From Methylophilus sp. Leaf416 (GTDB lineage: Bacteria > Pseudomonadota > Gammaproteobacteria > Burkholderiales > Methylophilaceae): a DNA stretch of 64,000 nt. Position numbers and translations under genes: made by a program. Positions 35,242-45,224 of the stretch are shown in pieces (within the stretch, counting starts at the first letter, position 1; each line of letters opens with the position of its first letter). The notes beneath the pieces were generated by a model that saw only the letters and a list, made by a program, of their open reading frames with translations, was not told the DNA's origin and ran no database searches. The stretch spans positions 496,001 to 560,000 of the forward strand of contig NZ_LMQS01000002.1 of the NCBI RefSeq assembly GCF_001424665.1. Direction: 5' to 3'.

Positions 35242-36252
35242 TTAATTCAGAACAATCGCCAGGTAAATTAAATAGAACAGACCATTGACCAACAAGTGCC
35301 ATACCAGCAAACCACCTTTGGCAACCCGGTAGCGTAACCACACCGCCGCCAGCAGAGTAATCAAAATCCCTAAAGCGACTTCCTGGCGTGGTGCCCAGTC
35401 TGTCAGCATAATGCCGATTGCGGGCAACAAGGTGCCTTGAAACACCATGGCGCCGGTAATATTACCGAAAGCCAGTGTATCTTTACCTTTGCGTATCCAA
35501 ATAATGCTGTTTACTTTTTCCGGTAGTTCGGTGGCAATCGGGATAACCAGTAGTGACAACAACAGCGCTGATACACCAAGAATCGCTGCTGCGGTTTCCA
35601 CTTCATTGATAAAGCCTTTGGCACCCGCAATCAGCAATCCCAACCCAATCAGCAACTGTACTACGATAGTTACAATATTGGTTGGCAGGCCAAGCTTGGA
35701 AAGCATCATGATGTCTTCAGCCTCGGTAGCGTGGCCTTCCTCGACCAACCCTCTAGAGGCTTTAATGGTCATCAACACATAAACAAAATAGATCAGTACC
35801 ATCAGTATGCTGATCGCATACCGCACTATCGCTTCCGTATGCGGCACAAACATGGCAATGGTCGCAAATATAAATGCCAGGATAAAGAAATTCAGGTCAC
35901 GGACCAGGCCAGTTCGCTCGGGACGAATATGGCCGGTGCTGCCGCGTCTTTTCCATACCGACAAAGCCATCAAGCTGATAGAAAGTGTACCCAGCATGAG
36001 TGGAGCGCCCAGAATTGCGCCTATGCCGATATCATGACCGGCATGGCTATCGCCCGTTGAGGAGGTGTAAGAGAAAATGGCCAGCAGGGGCACCAATGTT
36101 TCAGGAAGAGCCGTGCCAACTGCAGCAAAAATAGAGCCGGTCACACCTTCTGAAATACCGAGGCGTTCACCCAAATGCTCCAGTGCATTGGTAAACACTT
36201 CTGCGGCAATCAGTATCACCACCAACATTAATAACAACTGTAAGAAAACCAT
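35242..36252 (-). CDS. sodium:calcium antiporter family membrane protein
   Basis: This is a member of the CaCA exchanger group (cation/Ca2+ antiport). The 336-residue product from ATG 36252 (AGGAAC upstream) has two inverted repeats with the alpha motifs: GVTGSIFAAVGTALPETLVPLLAI, and LLSLLVIPIATELPEKVNSIIW. About ten membrane helices are visible. The exact ion is not certain. It is a single gene, divergent from ampD. Confidence 0.88.
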   Translation of the reverse strand: MVFLQLLLMLVVILIAAEVFTNALEHLGERLGISEGVTGSIFAAVGTALPETLVPLLAIFSYTSSTGDSHAGHDIGIGAILGAPLMLGTLSISLMALSVWKRRGSTGHIRPERTGLVRDLNFFILAFIFATIAMFVPHTEAIVRYAISILMVLIYFVYVLMTIKASRGLVEEGHATEAEDIMMLSKLGLPTNIVTIVVQLLIGLGLLIAGAKGFINEVETAAAILGVSALLLSLLVIPIATELPEKVNSIIWIRKGKDTLAFGNITGAMVFQGTLLPAIGIMLTDWAPRQEVALGILITLLAAVWLRYRVAKGGLLVWHLLVNGLFYLIYLAIVLN

Positions 36253-36377
36253 GCTTGTTCCTGTCCTGGCGGTAATCAGTTTCCATGCAGCCTCCGCCAA
36301 TGCGGCATGGAATGACAAACTTGTGGTTGCGGGCGGAATCATAACGCAATTCGCACAAATTCACCTACAATGTTGGC

Positions 36378-36935
36378 ATGTTGCCTGCGCTTTCCTCCTT
36401 CATAGAAATTGATACCCAAGGCATGGCCAGCCCATGCCGGATCATAAACTCACCCAATACGGATGACCGTCCTGCTGGTACCAGCATAGACATGATTGTC
36501 ATCCATAACATCAGTCTGCCTCCAAACGAATTTGGCGGCCCGGGAATTATCCAGCTATTTACCAACCAGCTGGATGCCAATGAGCATCCGTACTATGCAG
36601 AGATTGCGCATCTGAAAGTGTCGGCGCATTTTCTGATCCGCCGTGAAGGTGAATTAATACAATTTGCCAGCTGCGCACAACGCGCCTGGCATGCAGGCGT
36701 TTCCTCATGGGAGGGCAGAGAGCGCTGTAATGATTTCTCTATTGGTATAGAGCTTGAAGGCAGTGACGAATGCGTATTTGAAGACGCGCAGTATCTGACC
36801 TTGCAAGCGCTGATTGACGCATTAAAAAAACGTTACCCAATCCAGCATATCGTTGGCCATTCAGAGATTGCGCCAGGGCGTAAAACCGACCCCGGTCCTT
36901 TTTTCAATTGGCAGCGGATTACACCATCCAGCTAG
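36378..36935 (+). CDS. ampD: 1,6-anhydro-N-acetylmuramyl-L-alanine amidase AmpD
   Basis: AmpD removes the peptide from anhydro-muropeptides in the cytoplasm during wall recycling. The 185-residue product has VIHNISLPP with zinc ligand His43 and IVGHSEIAPGRKTDPGPFF with His161, Lys169 and Asp171, matching the known AmpD residues. No signal peptide is present, as expected. anmK, also of the recycling pathway, begins at 63827. 36936-37151 downstream is non-coding with no clear structure. Confidence 0.95.
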   Translation: MLPALSSFIEIDTQGMASPCRIINSPNTDDRPAGTSIDMIVIHNISLPPNEFGGPGIIQLFTNQLDANEHPYYAEIAHLKVSAHFLIRREGELIQFASCAQRAWHAGVSSWEGRERCNDFSIGIELEGSDECVFEDAQYLTLQALIDALKKRYPIQHIVGHSEIAPGRKTDPGPFFNWQRITPSS

Positions 36936-37151
36936 TCGTGCCAGCTTTGGTTTATAGTGAATATTCGAGGAATGAATTACTAGAACTTCCAGAAAGTACA
37001 AGCTTATTCCTTTTGAAACTAAGCTCAGCATTAACTTTTACCTAGACCCTCCCTTGCAGGGCTCCTTACTTTCTGAGATGAGTGGTGTTTTAAAAGTAAC
37101 CTTCGATGAATAAGCATCGAAAAGCATTCAATTTACAGGCAGGTTCATAAT

Positions 37152-37679
37152 TCACAACACCTTCTGCAAAACAATCAACTGCATATTCTCCACCTGCGCT
37201 TGCCACATATCCGGCTGATGCGGAAACGGCACCGTCTCCCCAGTCGCCTGGTATCCCAGCCGCTGATAAAATTCAATCAACTCCTTCCGCAGGCTAATCA
37301 CCATCATTTCCGCCCGCTGTGCCTCCCACTGTGCTTTTGCCAGCTTTTCCGCTGCCAGTATCATGGTTTTCCCATACCCACGATTCTGCAATAAAGGCGA
37401 AACAGCAATCATACCTAAGTGCACCATCTCCGCGGAATCCGCATGCCTCTCCAGGCAAATACAGGCAGCCACTACCCCACCAGCTTCTTCACCTAGCAAA
37501 ATACAGGTATCCTCGCTTTCAATCAGCGCCTGGATGGTGCGTTCACTGGTGCGCACACCGGAGAGTAAATCGGCTTCTGTAGTCCATCCAGCGCGACTAG
37601 TCTCTCCGCGATAAGCGGCATTGACCAATGCGCAAATGACGGGGGTATCTGAAACCTGGGCTATGCGTTGTTCTAACAT
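37152..37679 (-). CDS. GNAT-family N-acetyltransferase
   Basis: The 175-residue product has the acetyl-CoA-binding segment MIAVSPLLQNRGYGKTMI (motif A) and the C-terminal EFYQRLGYQATGE. The acceptor substrate cannot be inferred. It starts MLEQRIAQVSDTPVIC. It is 7 nt downstream of the DAACS symporter gene, so the two may be co-transcribed. Confidence 0.88.
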   Translation of the reverse strand: MLEQRIAQVSDTPVICALVNAAYRGETSRAGWTTEADLLSGVRTSERTIQALIESEDTCILLGEEAGGVVAACICLERHADSAEMVHLGMIAVSPLLQNRGYGKTMILAAEKLAKAQWEAQRAEMMVISLRKELIEFYQRLGYQATGETVPFPHQPDMWQAQVENMQLIVLQKVL

Positions 37680-37686
37680 GGATGGT

Positions 37687-38931
37687 TTAGCTCGAAGAAT
37701 GGGATTCAGTCACGTGTTGTACCACCAGGCTGCCTATCATATCGCCTTCCACGTTAACAGCGGTTCTGACCGTATCGAGCAAGCGGTCTATGGGCAATAA
37801 TATCGCAATCGCTTCCGCGGGCAAGCCTACACTTTGCAATACCATCACCATGGTGACCATCCCGGCACTTGGGATGCCAGGCGCGCCCATAGCTGCAATC
37901 ATGGTAGTGAAGCACACCACCAGTTGCTGACCAAGCGACAAGTCAATCCCTGCCAGTTGCGCGACAAACAAGGCAGCAGCGGCTTCGTACAAGGCGGTGC
38001 CATCCATATTCACTGTTGCCCCTAGCGGCACGACGAACCCGGCAATCTCAGGTTTCACCTGCATATTTTGCGTGGCACAGCGCATGGTGACCGGCATGGT
38101 GGCATTGCTCGAGCTGGTCGCAAAAGCAGTGATTAAGGCTTCTTTGGCATTGCGCAAAAACCACCACGGCCGCTTGCGGGTGATCAGGAATAATAAAGCA
38201 GGCAACACGACCAGCCCATGCAGCAAAGTCGTACCGGTGACCACCAGCATAAACTTGGCCAAGGTGGTAAACAGGCTCAAATCCTGTGTGGCTACCAGCT
38301 TGAACAGCAAGGCACCAATCCCGAACGGTGCCAGGCGCATGATCCAGCCTATCATTTGCATGGATAAACGCATGCCTTCTTCAATCAAACCCAGCAATTG
38401 CGGATAGCGGTCTGAAGCCATCACCAGCGCAATACCCAGCAACAATGCGTAAGCGACGATAGCGAGAATATTACCATCAGCCAGCGCTTTGAAAGGGTTC
38501 ATGAAAATGCCATGCAGAAACTGGGTGAAAAACTCGGGCAAAGTCATTTGCCTGGATTCAAACTGCTGCATTGCATCGGCAAACATGGCCAGATGCAAGC
38601 CTTCGCCCGGTTTGAAAATCTGGCTGGCACTAATACCGATGACCACTGCAATGATGGTTGTGGTGGCAAAGAAGAGGAGAGTGGTTTTCCACACCAGGTT
38701 AATCTGACTATGCTGCCGCAGATTGGCAATCCCGGTCACAATGGCACAAAACACCAGCGGGATCATCACCATTTTGAGTAAGTCTATAAACAGCGTACCG
38801 ACCAGATTGGTGGCGTAAAGACTCCACTTTAGTGTTTCTGAATGTGCGGGCAAGCCATGCATCGCCCACCCCCCGGCAATACCCAGCACCGCAGCGATGA
38901 GTATTTGCAGATTCAGAGTCAGTTTTGTCAT
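37687..38931 (-). CDS. dicarboxylate/amino acid:cation symporter (DAACS family)
   Basis: This is a secondary transporter of the GltP/DctA type, carrying glutamate, aspartate or C4-dicarboxylates with H+ or Na+. The 414-residue product has eight or so membrane segments. It shows the Ser-rich re-entrant loop AFATSSSNATMPVTMRCA and GATVNMDGTALYEAAAALF with the cation-binding NMDGT, and APGIPSAGMVTMVMVLQ. Substrate choice between dicarboxylates and amino acids is not certain. Confidence 0.93.
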   Translation of the reverse strand: MTKLTLNLQILIAAVLGIAGGWAMHGLPAHSETLKWSLYATNLVGTLFIDLLKMVMIPLVFCAIVTGIANLRQHSQINLVWKTTLLFFATTTIIAVVIGISASQIFKPGEGLHLAMFADAMQQFESRQMTLPEFFTQFLHGIFMNPFKALADGNILAIVAYALLLGIALVMASDRYPQLLGLIEEGMRLSMQMIGWIMRLAPFGIGALLFKLVATQDLSLFTTLAKFMLVVTGTTLLHGLVVLPALLFLITRKRPWWFLRNAKEALITAFATSSSNATMPVTMRCATQNMQVKPEIAGFVVPLGATVNMDGTALYEAAAALFVAQLAGIDLSLGQQLVVCFTTMIAAMGAPGIPSAGMVTMVMVLQSVGLPAEAIAILLPIDRLLDTVRTAVNVEGDMIGSLVVQHVTESHSSS

Positions 38932-38993
38932 TTCTATGCTTTAAGAATTAATCAATCGTGGATTAAGAATAACTCAAAAAAGTAGTATTGACA

Positions 38994-39044
38994 TGTCCCA
39001 GTCGTCTATTGCTGATTGATTGCTGCCTCTAATCTACTGGGACA
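38994..39044. promoter_or_regulatory. inverted repeat upstream of the symporter gene
   Basis: TGTCCCAGT (38994-39002) and ACTGGGACA (39036-39044) are perfect 9-bp arms 33 nt apart, in the 170-nt gap upstream of the symporter gene. It may be an operator or the stem of a structured leader. No known motif is claimed. Confidence 0.35.
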
Positions 39045-39101
39045 AAGATAGCTGCTAAGCCCAATCTAATCGATGCTTCAGCAGCTTATAGTGTTTTCTA
39101 A

Positions 39102-40406
39102 TCAAGAATCCTTTGCGACCTCGGTTGTTTGACCCGCCTTCTCAAATACCGCCGCAAAAAAGCCATCCGTCCCGTGCAAATGCGGCAGTTGTTTCAGGTA
39201 TTCGCCAGTATCCAGATCAATGTTCTGCTGTGCCAACACTTGACTGGCAGGGATCAATTTAAAGTCTGGATGCGCTTGCAGAAATGCTTCGGCGATCGAC
39301 TCGTTTTCATCACGCAACAGGCTACACGTCGCATAAATCACGCGGCCACCTGTTTTGCACAGTTTGGCTGCACGCGCCAGAATATTGGTTTGTTTTACAT
39401 TTAACTCGGCTACGTCTTGCTCGGTTTGGCGCCACTTCAGATCCGGGTTGCGGCGTAAAGTCCCCAAGCCGCTACATGGCGCATCCACCAGCACACGGTC
39501 GAACTTGCCGTTCAGGCGTTTGAGTTTTATATCATTTTCATTGTTGATCAGCTGCGCCTGCAGGTTGGATAATCCACTGCGTTTCAAGCGATGGCCTAAA
39601 TTATTCAAGCGTTTTTCAGAAACATCGAACGCGTACAAGCGACCGGTGTTTTTCATCAAGGCACCTAGCGCAAGCGTTTTGCCACCAGCGCCTGCGCATA
39701 AATCAGCCACCATTTGCCCGCGTTTTGGGGCAACCAGGTAACTCAGCAATTGGCTGCCTTCATCCTGCACCTCAATCTTGCCTTCGGTAAACAGGATGTG
39801 TTTGCCGATATTCAGGCGTGAGCCCATGCGGATACCGACTGGCGAATAGGGCGTGGTGGTAATCACATTATCTTTAACGGTATTTTCAGCCAGCATGCGA
39901 GCAAGCACTTCTTCGCGGGTAGCTTTGATAGTGTTAACGCGTAAATCCAGGCTGGCTTGCTCGAACATGCTGCGGCAGATGGTCATGGCTTCGGCTTCGC
40001 CGTATTGCGCCACCAGTTTGTCCCAGAACCAGTCGCGTACATCGGCCAGAATGGCGGGCGCAAACCCTTCGCTGGTTTTGCTTTTAATTTGCACGGCCCA
40101 TTCTTTTTGGCGCTCGTCTAGCATCTCGTCGAGGTCGCGTATGCTTTTGCCTTCTATCTTGATCAAATAGGCCAGGATCAGTTTACGCGTGTCTTCCTGT
40201 TCATCAGGCTCTGTGATGCTGATTTCGCGCAAGTAGCGATAGCGACGCAATACACCATAGGCGGTTTCAGCGATCCAGGCACGCTCTTTAGTGCCCAGCT
40301 CCCTATGCTGGCGAAAAAACTCACTGAGTTTGCCATCGGCCGGGCTTTCGAACTGCAGCATGTCGTTTAATAAAGCCGCCGTTTGGCGCATAAGGGTGGA
40401 ATTCAT
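39102..40406 (-). CDS. RsmB/NOP-family RNA (cytosine-C5) methyltransferase
   Basis: The 434-residue product is a class I SAM-dependent enzyme. The SAM-binding block is DLCAGAGGKTLALGALM. The two catalytic Cys lie in VDAPCSGLGTLRRNPDLKW and YATCSLLRDENE. The N-terminal NusB-like region is present but diverged. Substrate is probably 16S rRNA or tRNA, by family; which site is not certain. It lies after two DUF3108 genes and purM, a frequent betaproteobacterial order. Confidence 0.9.
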   Translation of the reverse strand: MNSTLMRQTAALLNDMLQFESPADGKLSEFFRQHRELGTKERAWIAETAYGVLRRYRYLREISITEPDEQEDTRKLILAYLIKIEGKSIRDLDEMLDERQKEWAVQIKSKTSEGFAPAILADVRDWFWDKLVAQYGEAEAMTICRSMFEQASLDLRVNTIKATREEVLARMLAENTVKDNVITTTPYSPVGIRMGSRLNIGKHILFTEGKIEVQDEGSQLLSYLVAPKRGQMVADLCAGAGGKTLALGALMKNTGRLYAFDVSEKRLNNLGHRLKRSGLSNLQAQLINNENDIKLKRLNGKFDRVLVDAPCSGLGTLRRNPDLKWRQTEQDVAELNVKQTNILARAAKLCKTGGRVIYATCSLLRDENESIAEAFLQAHPDFKLIPASQVLAQQNIDLDTGEYLKQLPHLHGTDGFFAAVFEKAGQTTEVAKDS

Positions 40407-40436
40407 AAATGTCTTTCAAATATGTTACGTCTTGCG

Positions 40437-41513
40437 TTATTCAGTGATCAAACGTGTGGCGACTTGCTCAATCACCATGCCGTTTTTTTCCTGTTTTCTG
40501 ATCTTGACTGGCACATAGCGGTAATCGCTCGCCAGCCATAATTCAATTTTTTCGTCGGTCTCGCCACGGGTATGCGCTATGTGTACCGTTTGAATGGCCT
40601 GGTCAGCGATCACCATCGAATCTTCACCCTCAAACTCGTATTGGTAGGTATTCAGGCGTCGCCCGTTGGTGAGTGCAATATGCATTTCCTGCAGTGGCGG
40701 CACAAACATAAACTGGTACATAAAGCTGAGGATATCCTGTGTGTTACGTGGCAGGTCCAGCCGTTGCTCGCCCTTGGACGATTTCAGGGTAATAAAATTG
40801 GTTTCCCAATCCAGAGTCGCTTCATATATTTTGTCCGCCTTGCTGCCAAACGCATAACGGTAAAAATGCGGTTTTAATCCATGTGGGCCAATGTCACCGC
40901 GGCTTTGTTGCTCAAGCGTCGGGTAGAGCAATTTTAACAGACCACGCCCTTCAACCACCCAGCGGAGGCTGTATTGGCCGGATGGTTCCTGCGCATAATC
41001 TATTTTTGCGCTGCCCGCAGGCTGCTTTTCGCCATTTACAAACACCGCATACTCAGTACTTACCCGCTGATAAGGCGGCGGTAGCGCCGCATCCGGCTCT
41101 GCGATGGCACTATCAGTTTCATGCCAGGCGGCAATTTCTGCCTGCCGGGCTTCTTCTGCCTGCACTGTGTCCTGTTCGCTCATTTCTGCGGGTTGCGATG
41201 CAACAGGAGATTCGGCCACAGGTTCTGGTGGATCTTCAACTGGAATAGCTTTTGGCGCTGGTTCAGACTTGGTTACCGGTGGCTTTTCTTTGGCTACAGC
41301 TTTGACTGGTGCTTTGACCGGCGGCTTGACTGGCGCGGCTTCAAGCTGCGCACTTAACAAGGTTGGTGGCGGCTCTTCGCCTGAAAACCAGCTTTGCCAG
41401 GCAACCTCCTTCACAAGCAGCACATGCACAAGCAAGGATACGCATAACGCCAACGCTAATCGCCAGGAAACGTGTTGCCGTATCCATTTTCGCAGGCCTT
41501 GTGTGTTAATCAC
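40437..41513 (-). CDS. DUF3108-family protein with a Pro/Lys/Glu-rich linker
   Basis: The 358-residue product has one N-terminal membrane helix (LALALCVSLLVHVLLV). A low-complexity Pro/Ala/Lys/Glu region follows to about residue 130 and resembles TonB/TolA linkers. A C-terminal DUF3108 domain comes last (ILSFMYQFMFVPPLQEMHIAL, YRYVPVKIRKQEKNGMVIEQ). The domain shape suggests a periplasmic protein tethered to the inner membrane; the role is not known. It lies between rsmB and a second DUF3108 gene. Confidence 0.82.
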   Translation of the reverse strand: MINTQGLRKWIRQHVSWRLALALCVSLLVHVLLVKEVAWQSWFSGEEPPPTLLSAQLEAAPVKPPVKAPVKAVAKEKPPVTKSEPAPKAIPVEDPPEPVAESPVASQPAEMSEQDTVQAEEARQAEIAAWHETDSAIAEPDAALPPPYQRVSTEYAVFVNGEKQPAGSAKIDYAQEPSGQYSLRWVVEGRGLLKLLYPTLEQQSRGDIGPHGLKPHFYRYAFGSKADKIYEATLDWETNFITLKSSKGEQRLDLPRNTQDILSFMYQFMFVPPLQEMHIALTNGRRLNTYQYEFEGEDSMVIADQAIQTVHIAHTRGETDEKIELWLASDYRYVPVKIRKQEKNGMVIEQVATRLITE

Positions 41514-41540
41514 GCGCTTTCCCGATGTGGAGAATACCCG

Positions 41541-42239
41541 TTATTGGCCAGTGATGCTGGTGATCACTTGTTCCATGCGTTTACCGTCATCCTGCACGAC
41601 TAACTTTACTGGCAGATAACCTTTGTCTTTGGCCAGATAAAGCGTTTTTTCGCCCTCGCTGTCTTCCAGCTTGATCACATTAAATGTACCAGCCTCGGTT
41701 TCCAACGGTGTCTTTTCTTCACTTACTACAAATGTGTGTGGCGATAGTTTCTTACCATTATTGATCAACAACTTCACCTGCTTGCCTTTTGGCGGTTGCC
41801 ACATCCAGCAATACAATATGCTTAATAAATCCTGGGTACCTTTCTCCAGCTTTTCGGTTTCCTGTTCGCCTTTCACCTGCATATTGAGTACTTTTTTGCC
41901 CCAGTCAAAATCACTTATCAAGGCTTTATCAGGATGTTTGGATTGACGGGATTCAAAATGTGCAGGGCGTAACGTATTTTGGGCCACATCGCCCTGGCTT
42001 GAGAGTGTGCGCTCACCCATTAGCTTGTAAATACCTTTACCTTCGGCCAGCGAGTCGATCTGGTATTTATTACCTGTCACCGTCAGTTGGTCTTTGACAC
42101 TACCTATAGTAACGCCTTGCTGAAGCAGGTCATACTTGAGGGTGAGCTGCTTGGGCGCTGCCGATAAATTCGCGGAAGCAACAAACAATAGTGCCGCCAG
42201 CCCGCTGACGACCCTATGATGTAAGCGAATCGGATTCAT
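41541..42239 (-). CDS. DUF3108-family exported protein
   Basis: The 232-residue product has a signal peptide (GLAALLFVASANLSAA) and a single DUF3108 domain (LLSILYCWMWQPPKGKQVKLL, KGYLPVKLVVQDDGKRMEQVI). Its start codon shares bases with the purM stop (TAATG arrangement), so it is translationally coupled to purM. It is paralogous to the next gene, with about the same C-terminal pattern. Confidence 0.85.
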   Translation of the reverse strand: MNPIRLHHRVVSGLAALLFVASANLSAAPKQLTLKYDLLQQGVTIGSVKDQLTVTGNKYQIDSLAEGKGIYKLMGERTLSSQGDVAQNTLRPAHFESRQSKHPDKALISDFDWGKKVLNMQVKGEQETEKLEKGTQDLLSILYCWMWQPPKGKQVKLLINNGKKLSPHTFVVSEEKTPLETEAGTFNVIKLEDSEGEKTLYLAKDKGYLPVKLVVQDDGKRMEQVITSITGQ

Positions 42240-43285
42240 TACACCACCACAGTCGGCGCTTCGCCAGCCTGTTGCGTACGAATCTGGCCAATGCGGTATA
42301 CCGTTTCACCTGAACCAGCCAATACAGTTTGTGCCTGCTCGGCATGTTCGGCAGCAACGATGATGGCCATGCCAATACCACAGTTAAAGGTACGGTACAT
42401 TTCCACCGAAGCGATATTGCCCTGAGCCTGCAACCATTGGAACAGCGGTGGCAATGTCCAGCTCGATTTTTGCACTTCTGCCGTCAGACCTTCAGGTAAC
42501 ACGCGTGGAATATTTTCAGTAATGCCACCGCCGGTGATATGCGCCATGCCTTTGACCGGCAAGGTTTCCAGCAATTTGAGCACGGATTTCACATACAGCC
42601 TGGTTGGTGCCATCACTACATCTTTGAATTTACGGCCATGGAAGTCTGATTCCATATCAATGCCAGATTGTTCAATCAGTTTGCGGATCAGAGAATAGCC
42701 ATTGGAATGCGCGCCGCTGGAAGCCAGGCCCAAAATCACATCACCTGCTTTGATGGTAGAACCATCAATGATATTGGCTTTATCGACACAACCAACCGCA
42801 AACCCTGCCAGGTCATATTCACCCGCCGGATACATGCCCGGCATTTCGGCAGTTTCACCACCGACCAATGCACAGCCGGATTCTTCACAACCTTGGGCAA
42901 TCCCTTTAATCACGGCGGCGGCCGTGCCAACTTCCAGTTTGCCACAGGCAAAATAATCGAGGAAAAACAGCGGCTCGGCGCCCTGCACCAGAATGTCATT
43001 CACACTCATGGCTACCAGATCGATACCTACGGTGTCATGCTTGTCGAGTTGGAATGCCAGTTTGAGTTTAGTACCTACACCGTCAGTACCGGAAACCAGA
43101 ATGGGCTCCTTGAATTTTTTTGGCATGGCGAACAATGAACCAAAGCCGCCAATGCCACCCATGACTTCCGGGCGCATGGTGCGTTTGGCAAATGGCTTAA
43201 TCTGCTCGACCAGCGCATCACCAGCTTCCATATCCACACCGGCGTCGCGGTAAGTGACTGAAGTTTTATCAGAAGAAGTCGTCAA
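42239..43285 (-). CDS. purM: phosphoribosylformylglycinamidine cyclo-ligase PurM
   Basis: PurM closes the imidazole ring to AIR in purine synthesis. The 348-residue product starts with [21 protein letters not shown] and has [28 protein letters not shown] and [19 protein letters not shown], all standard. It is divergent from perM-hda. An isolated TATAAT at 43377-43382 lies in the shared gap; no matching -35 could be fixed. Confidence 0.98.
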   Translation of the reverse strand: MTTSSDKTSVTYRDAGVDMEAGDALVEQIKPFAKRTMRPEVMGGIGGFGSLFAMPKKFKEPILVSGTDGVGTKLKLAFQLDKHDTVGIDLVAMSVNDILVQGAEPLFFLDYFACGKLEVGTAAAVIKGIAQGCEESGCALVGGETAEMPGMYPAGEYDLAGFAVGCVDKANIIDGSTIKAGDVILGLASSGAHSNGYSLIRKLIEQSGIDMESDFHGRKFKDVVMAPTRLYVKSVLKLLETLPVKGMAHITGGGITENIPRVLPEGLTAEVQKSSWTLPPLFQWLQAQGNIASVEMYRTFNCGIGMAIIVAAEHAEQAQTVLAGSGETVYRIGQIRTQQAGEAPTVVV

Positions 43286-43459
43286 AGTACTCTCGTTTCT
43301 TTCTATGCTATGAATATTTAATTCAATATAAATTCATGGATATTGCAACAAAGCGTGTTACATCCACGAAATTCAGTATAATTTTAAGAATAATCATTAT
43401 TTTAACGCATCTTGCCAGTTCGACCTATGCCGGATTGAGTGTATGCATTACAGGCGCCC

Positions 43460-44590
43460 ATGTCAGATCACGAGTATCAAACGTCCAGTGTGACTCAGTT
43501 TGTCAGCGAAAATCGCTGGTGGATCGTGGCTGCGCTTTTCATTTATCTGTTTTATTTGCTGGAACCTGTGCTGACGCCCTTTCTGGCAGCCATGGTGATT
43601 GCCTACATGCTGGACCCGCTGGTAGACCGGCTCAGTGAAGCCGGATACCGTCAATGGAAAGTTGGCCGCACTCTGGCGACTTTGCTAGTGATGGCTGGCG
43701 TGATTCTGGCGCTGATTGGTTTGATGCTGATTATTCTCCCGCTGTTGCAACAACAATCAATGCTCATTGTGCAACGCTTGCCGGCAGTGGTGGATCATTT
43801 TCATCAGCAGGTGGAGCCCTGGCTGCTGCAGCATTTTGGCATTCGTTTCAATGTGAACCCGGCCTATATACAAAAACTGTTGACCGAGCACTGGCAATCA
43901 GCGAGCAGCTTTGTTGGCAGCGTATTATTGAGTGCCGGTCAAAAAGGCCTGAACCTGATTGGCATGCTCGCCAACATACTCTTGCTGCCCGTGGTGCTGT
44001 TTTATTTTTTGCGCGACTGGGACGATATGATGACCAAAATTGGTGAGTTGATTCCACGCGACCTGATAGGCCGTGTCAAAAAAATCGTCAAGGATATAGA
44101 CAGTGTAGTGGCCGAATTTCTCCGCGGGCAGTTATCAGTGATGCTGTCGCTTTGCGTGTTTTACAGTGTTGGCTTATGGCTGGTTGGCCTCGATATGGCA
44201 CTGTCTATCGGCATGATTGCCGGCTTACTCAGCTTTGTACCTTATCTCGGTTTTGCCCTGGCGTTTATTTTGGCCATGATCCTGGCATTATTACAATTCG
44301 CCTCACTGCCAGAAGTGGTTCCAGTGCTACTGGTGTTTGGCGTCGGCCAGTTTGTAGAAAGCTTTTTCCTGACACCTATCTTGGTCGGTGACCGTATCGG
44401 CCTGCATCCGGTACTGGTGATTTTGGCTTTAATGGCGGGCGGGCAATTATTTGGTTTTGCCGGGGTGTTGCTGGCGTTGCCGGTCAGCGCTGCCATTGCC
44501 GTCGGTTTACGCTACGTCAAAAATAGTTACTTGCGTAGCGACACTTACCTGCACAGCCAGGCATCAGTAATTCACTTATCGGATGACTGA
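43460..44590 (+). CDS. perM: AI-2E-family (PerM-type) membrane protein
   Basis: The family covers eight-helix membrane proteins named for AI-2 export, but several members are ion antiporters or of unknown role. The 376-residue product from ATG 43460 (MSDHEYQTSSVTQFV) has the pattern VALFIYLFYLLEPVLTPFLAAMVIAYMLDP at the N-terminus (split by Ala/Leu-rich helices). IGMIAGLLSFVPYLGFALAF and ESFFLTPILVGDRIGLHPVLVI mark the C-terminal part. It precedes hda, the usual betaproteobacterial order. Confidence 0.9.
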   Translation: MSDHEYQTSSVTQFVSENRWWIVAALFIYLFYLLEPVLTPFLAAMVIAYMLDPLVDRLSEAGYRQWKVGRTLATLLVMAGVILALIGLMLIILPLLQQQSMLIVQRLPAVVDHFHQQVEPWLLQHFGIRFNVNPAYIQKLLTEHWQSASSFVGSVLLSAGQKGLNLIGMLANILLLPVVLFYFLRDWDDMMTKIGELIPRDLIGRVKKIVKDIDSVVAEFLRGQLSVMLSLCVFYSVGLWLVGLDMALSIGMIAGLLSFVPYLGFALAFILAMILALLQFASLPEVVPVLLVFGVGQFVESFFLTPILVGDRIGLHPVLVILALMAGGQLFGFAGVLLALPVSAAIAVGLRYVKNSYLRSDTYLHSQASVIHLSDD

Positions 44591-44614
44591 CCTTTTAATT
44601 TTTAAGCATTCGCT

Positions 44615-45220
44615 GTGAAACAATTATTACTGAATATCCAACCCCCGGCCGCACCGGGGTTTGGCAATTTTATTGTCGGCCAGAACCAGGAAGCTCTCAG
44701 CAGCCTGCAAGCAGCACTGGCCGGGCATGCGCCTTCACCTTTTGTATATTTATGGGGTGTTGCGGGCAGTGGTAAAACGCACTTGCTACTGGCAGCCCAG
44801 GCCATGGGTGCGCATATCGCCGATGATGTGCATACCCTGGATGAAGAATCACAAATCATCCTGTTTGATACCTTTAACCAAATCAAAGCCGAAGGCGGTG
44901 TATTGGTGACCGCCGGCAACCATGCACCCACGCAAATGGGTTTGCGGGATGATTTGGCTACCCGTTTAGCGTGGGGATTGGTCTACCAGTTACAGCCATT
45001 GAGTGATAACGAAAAAGCCGATGCTCTGCGTGCGCATGCGCGTGACCGGGGTATGAAATTACCCGATGAAGTGATCGCTTACTGCCTGAAATACTTACGC
45101 CGCGACTTACCGACACTAGTGGCAGTACTTGATGCGCTGGATGAATGGTCACTGACGACTAAAAAGCCGGTGACAGTGCCTTTGCTAAAAAACATGCTGC
45201 AACTTGAACTGGCAAATTAA
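44615..45220 (+). CDS. hda: DnaA regulatory inactivator Hda
   Basis: Hda is a DnaA-like AAA+ protein that, with the sliding clamp, drives hydrolysis of DnaA-ATP to limit initiation. The 201-residue product begins at GTG 44615. MKQLLLNIQPP near the N-terminus contains the clamp-binding motif. Walker A is GVAGSGKTHLLLA and the Arg-finger region is LRDDLATRLAWGLVYQL. The Walker B region (IADDVHTLDEESQIILFD) is typical of Hda. No strong ribosome binding site is seen. Confidence 0.95.
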   Translation: MKQLLLNIQPPAAPGFGNFIVGQNQEALSSLQAALAGHAPSPFVYLWGVAGSGKTHLLLAAQAMGAHIADDVHTLDEESQIILFDTFNQIKAEGGVLVTAGNHAPTQMGLRDDLATRLAWGLVYQLQPLSDNEKADALRAHARDRGMKLPDEVIAYCLKYLRRDLPTLVAVLDALDEWSLTTKKPVTVPLLKNMLQLELAN

Positions 45221-45224
45221 TGCA

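Noticed and set aside
36936-37151. Possible small RNA or terminator after ampD
   Set aside because: Only weak, short complementary segments; nothing above what random sequence gives.
43377-43382. Promoter for perM from an isolated TATAAT
   Set aside because: No -35 hexamer lies at 16-18 nt, so it is only noted in the purM entry.
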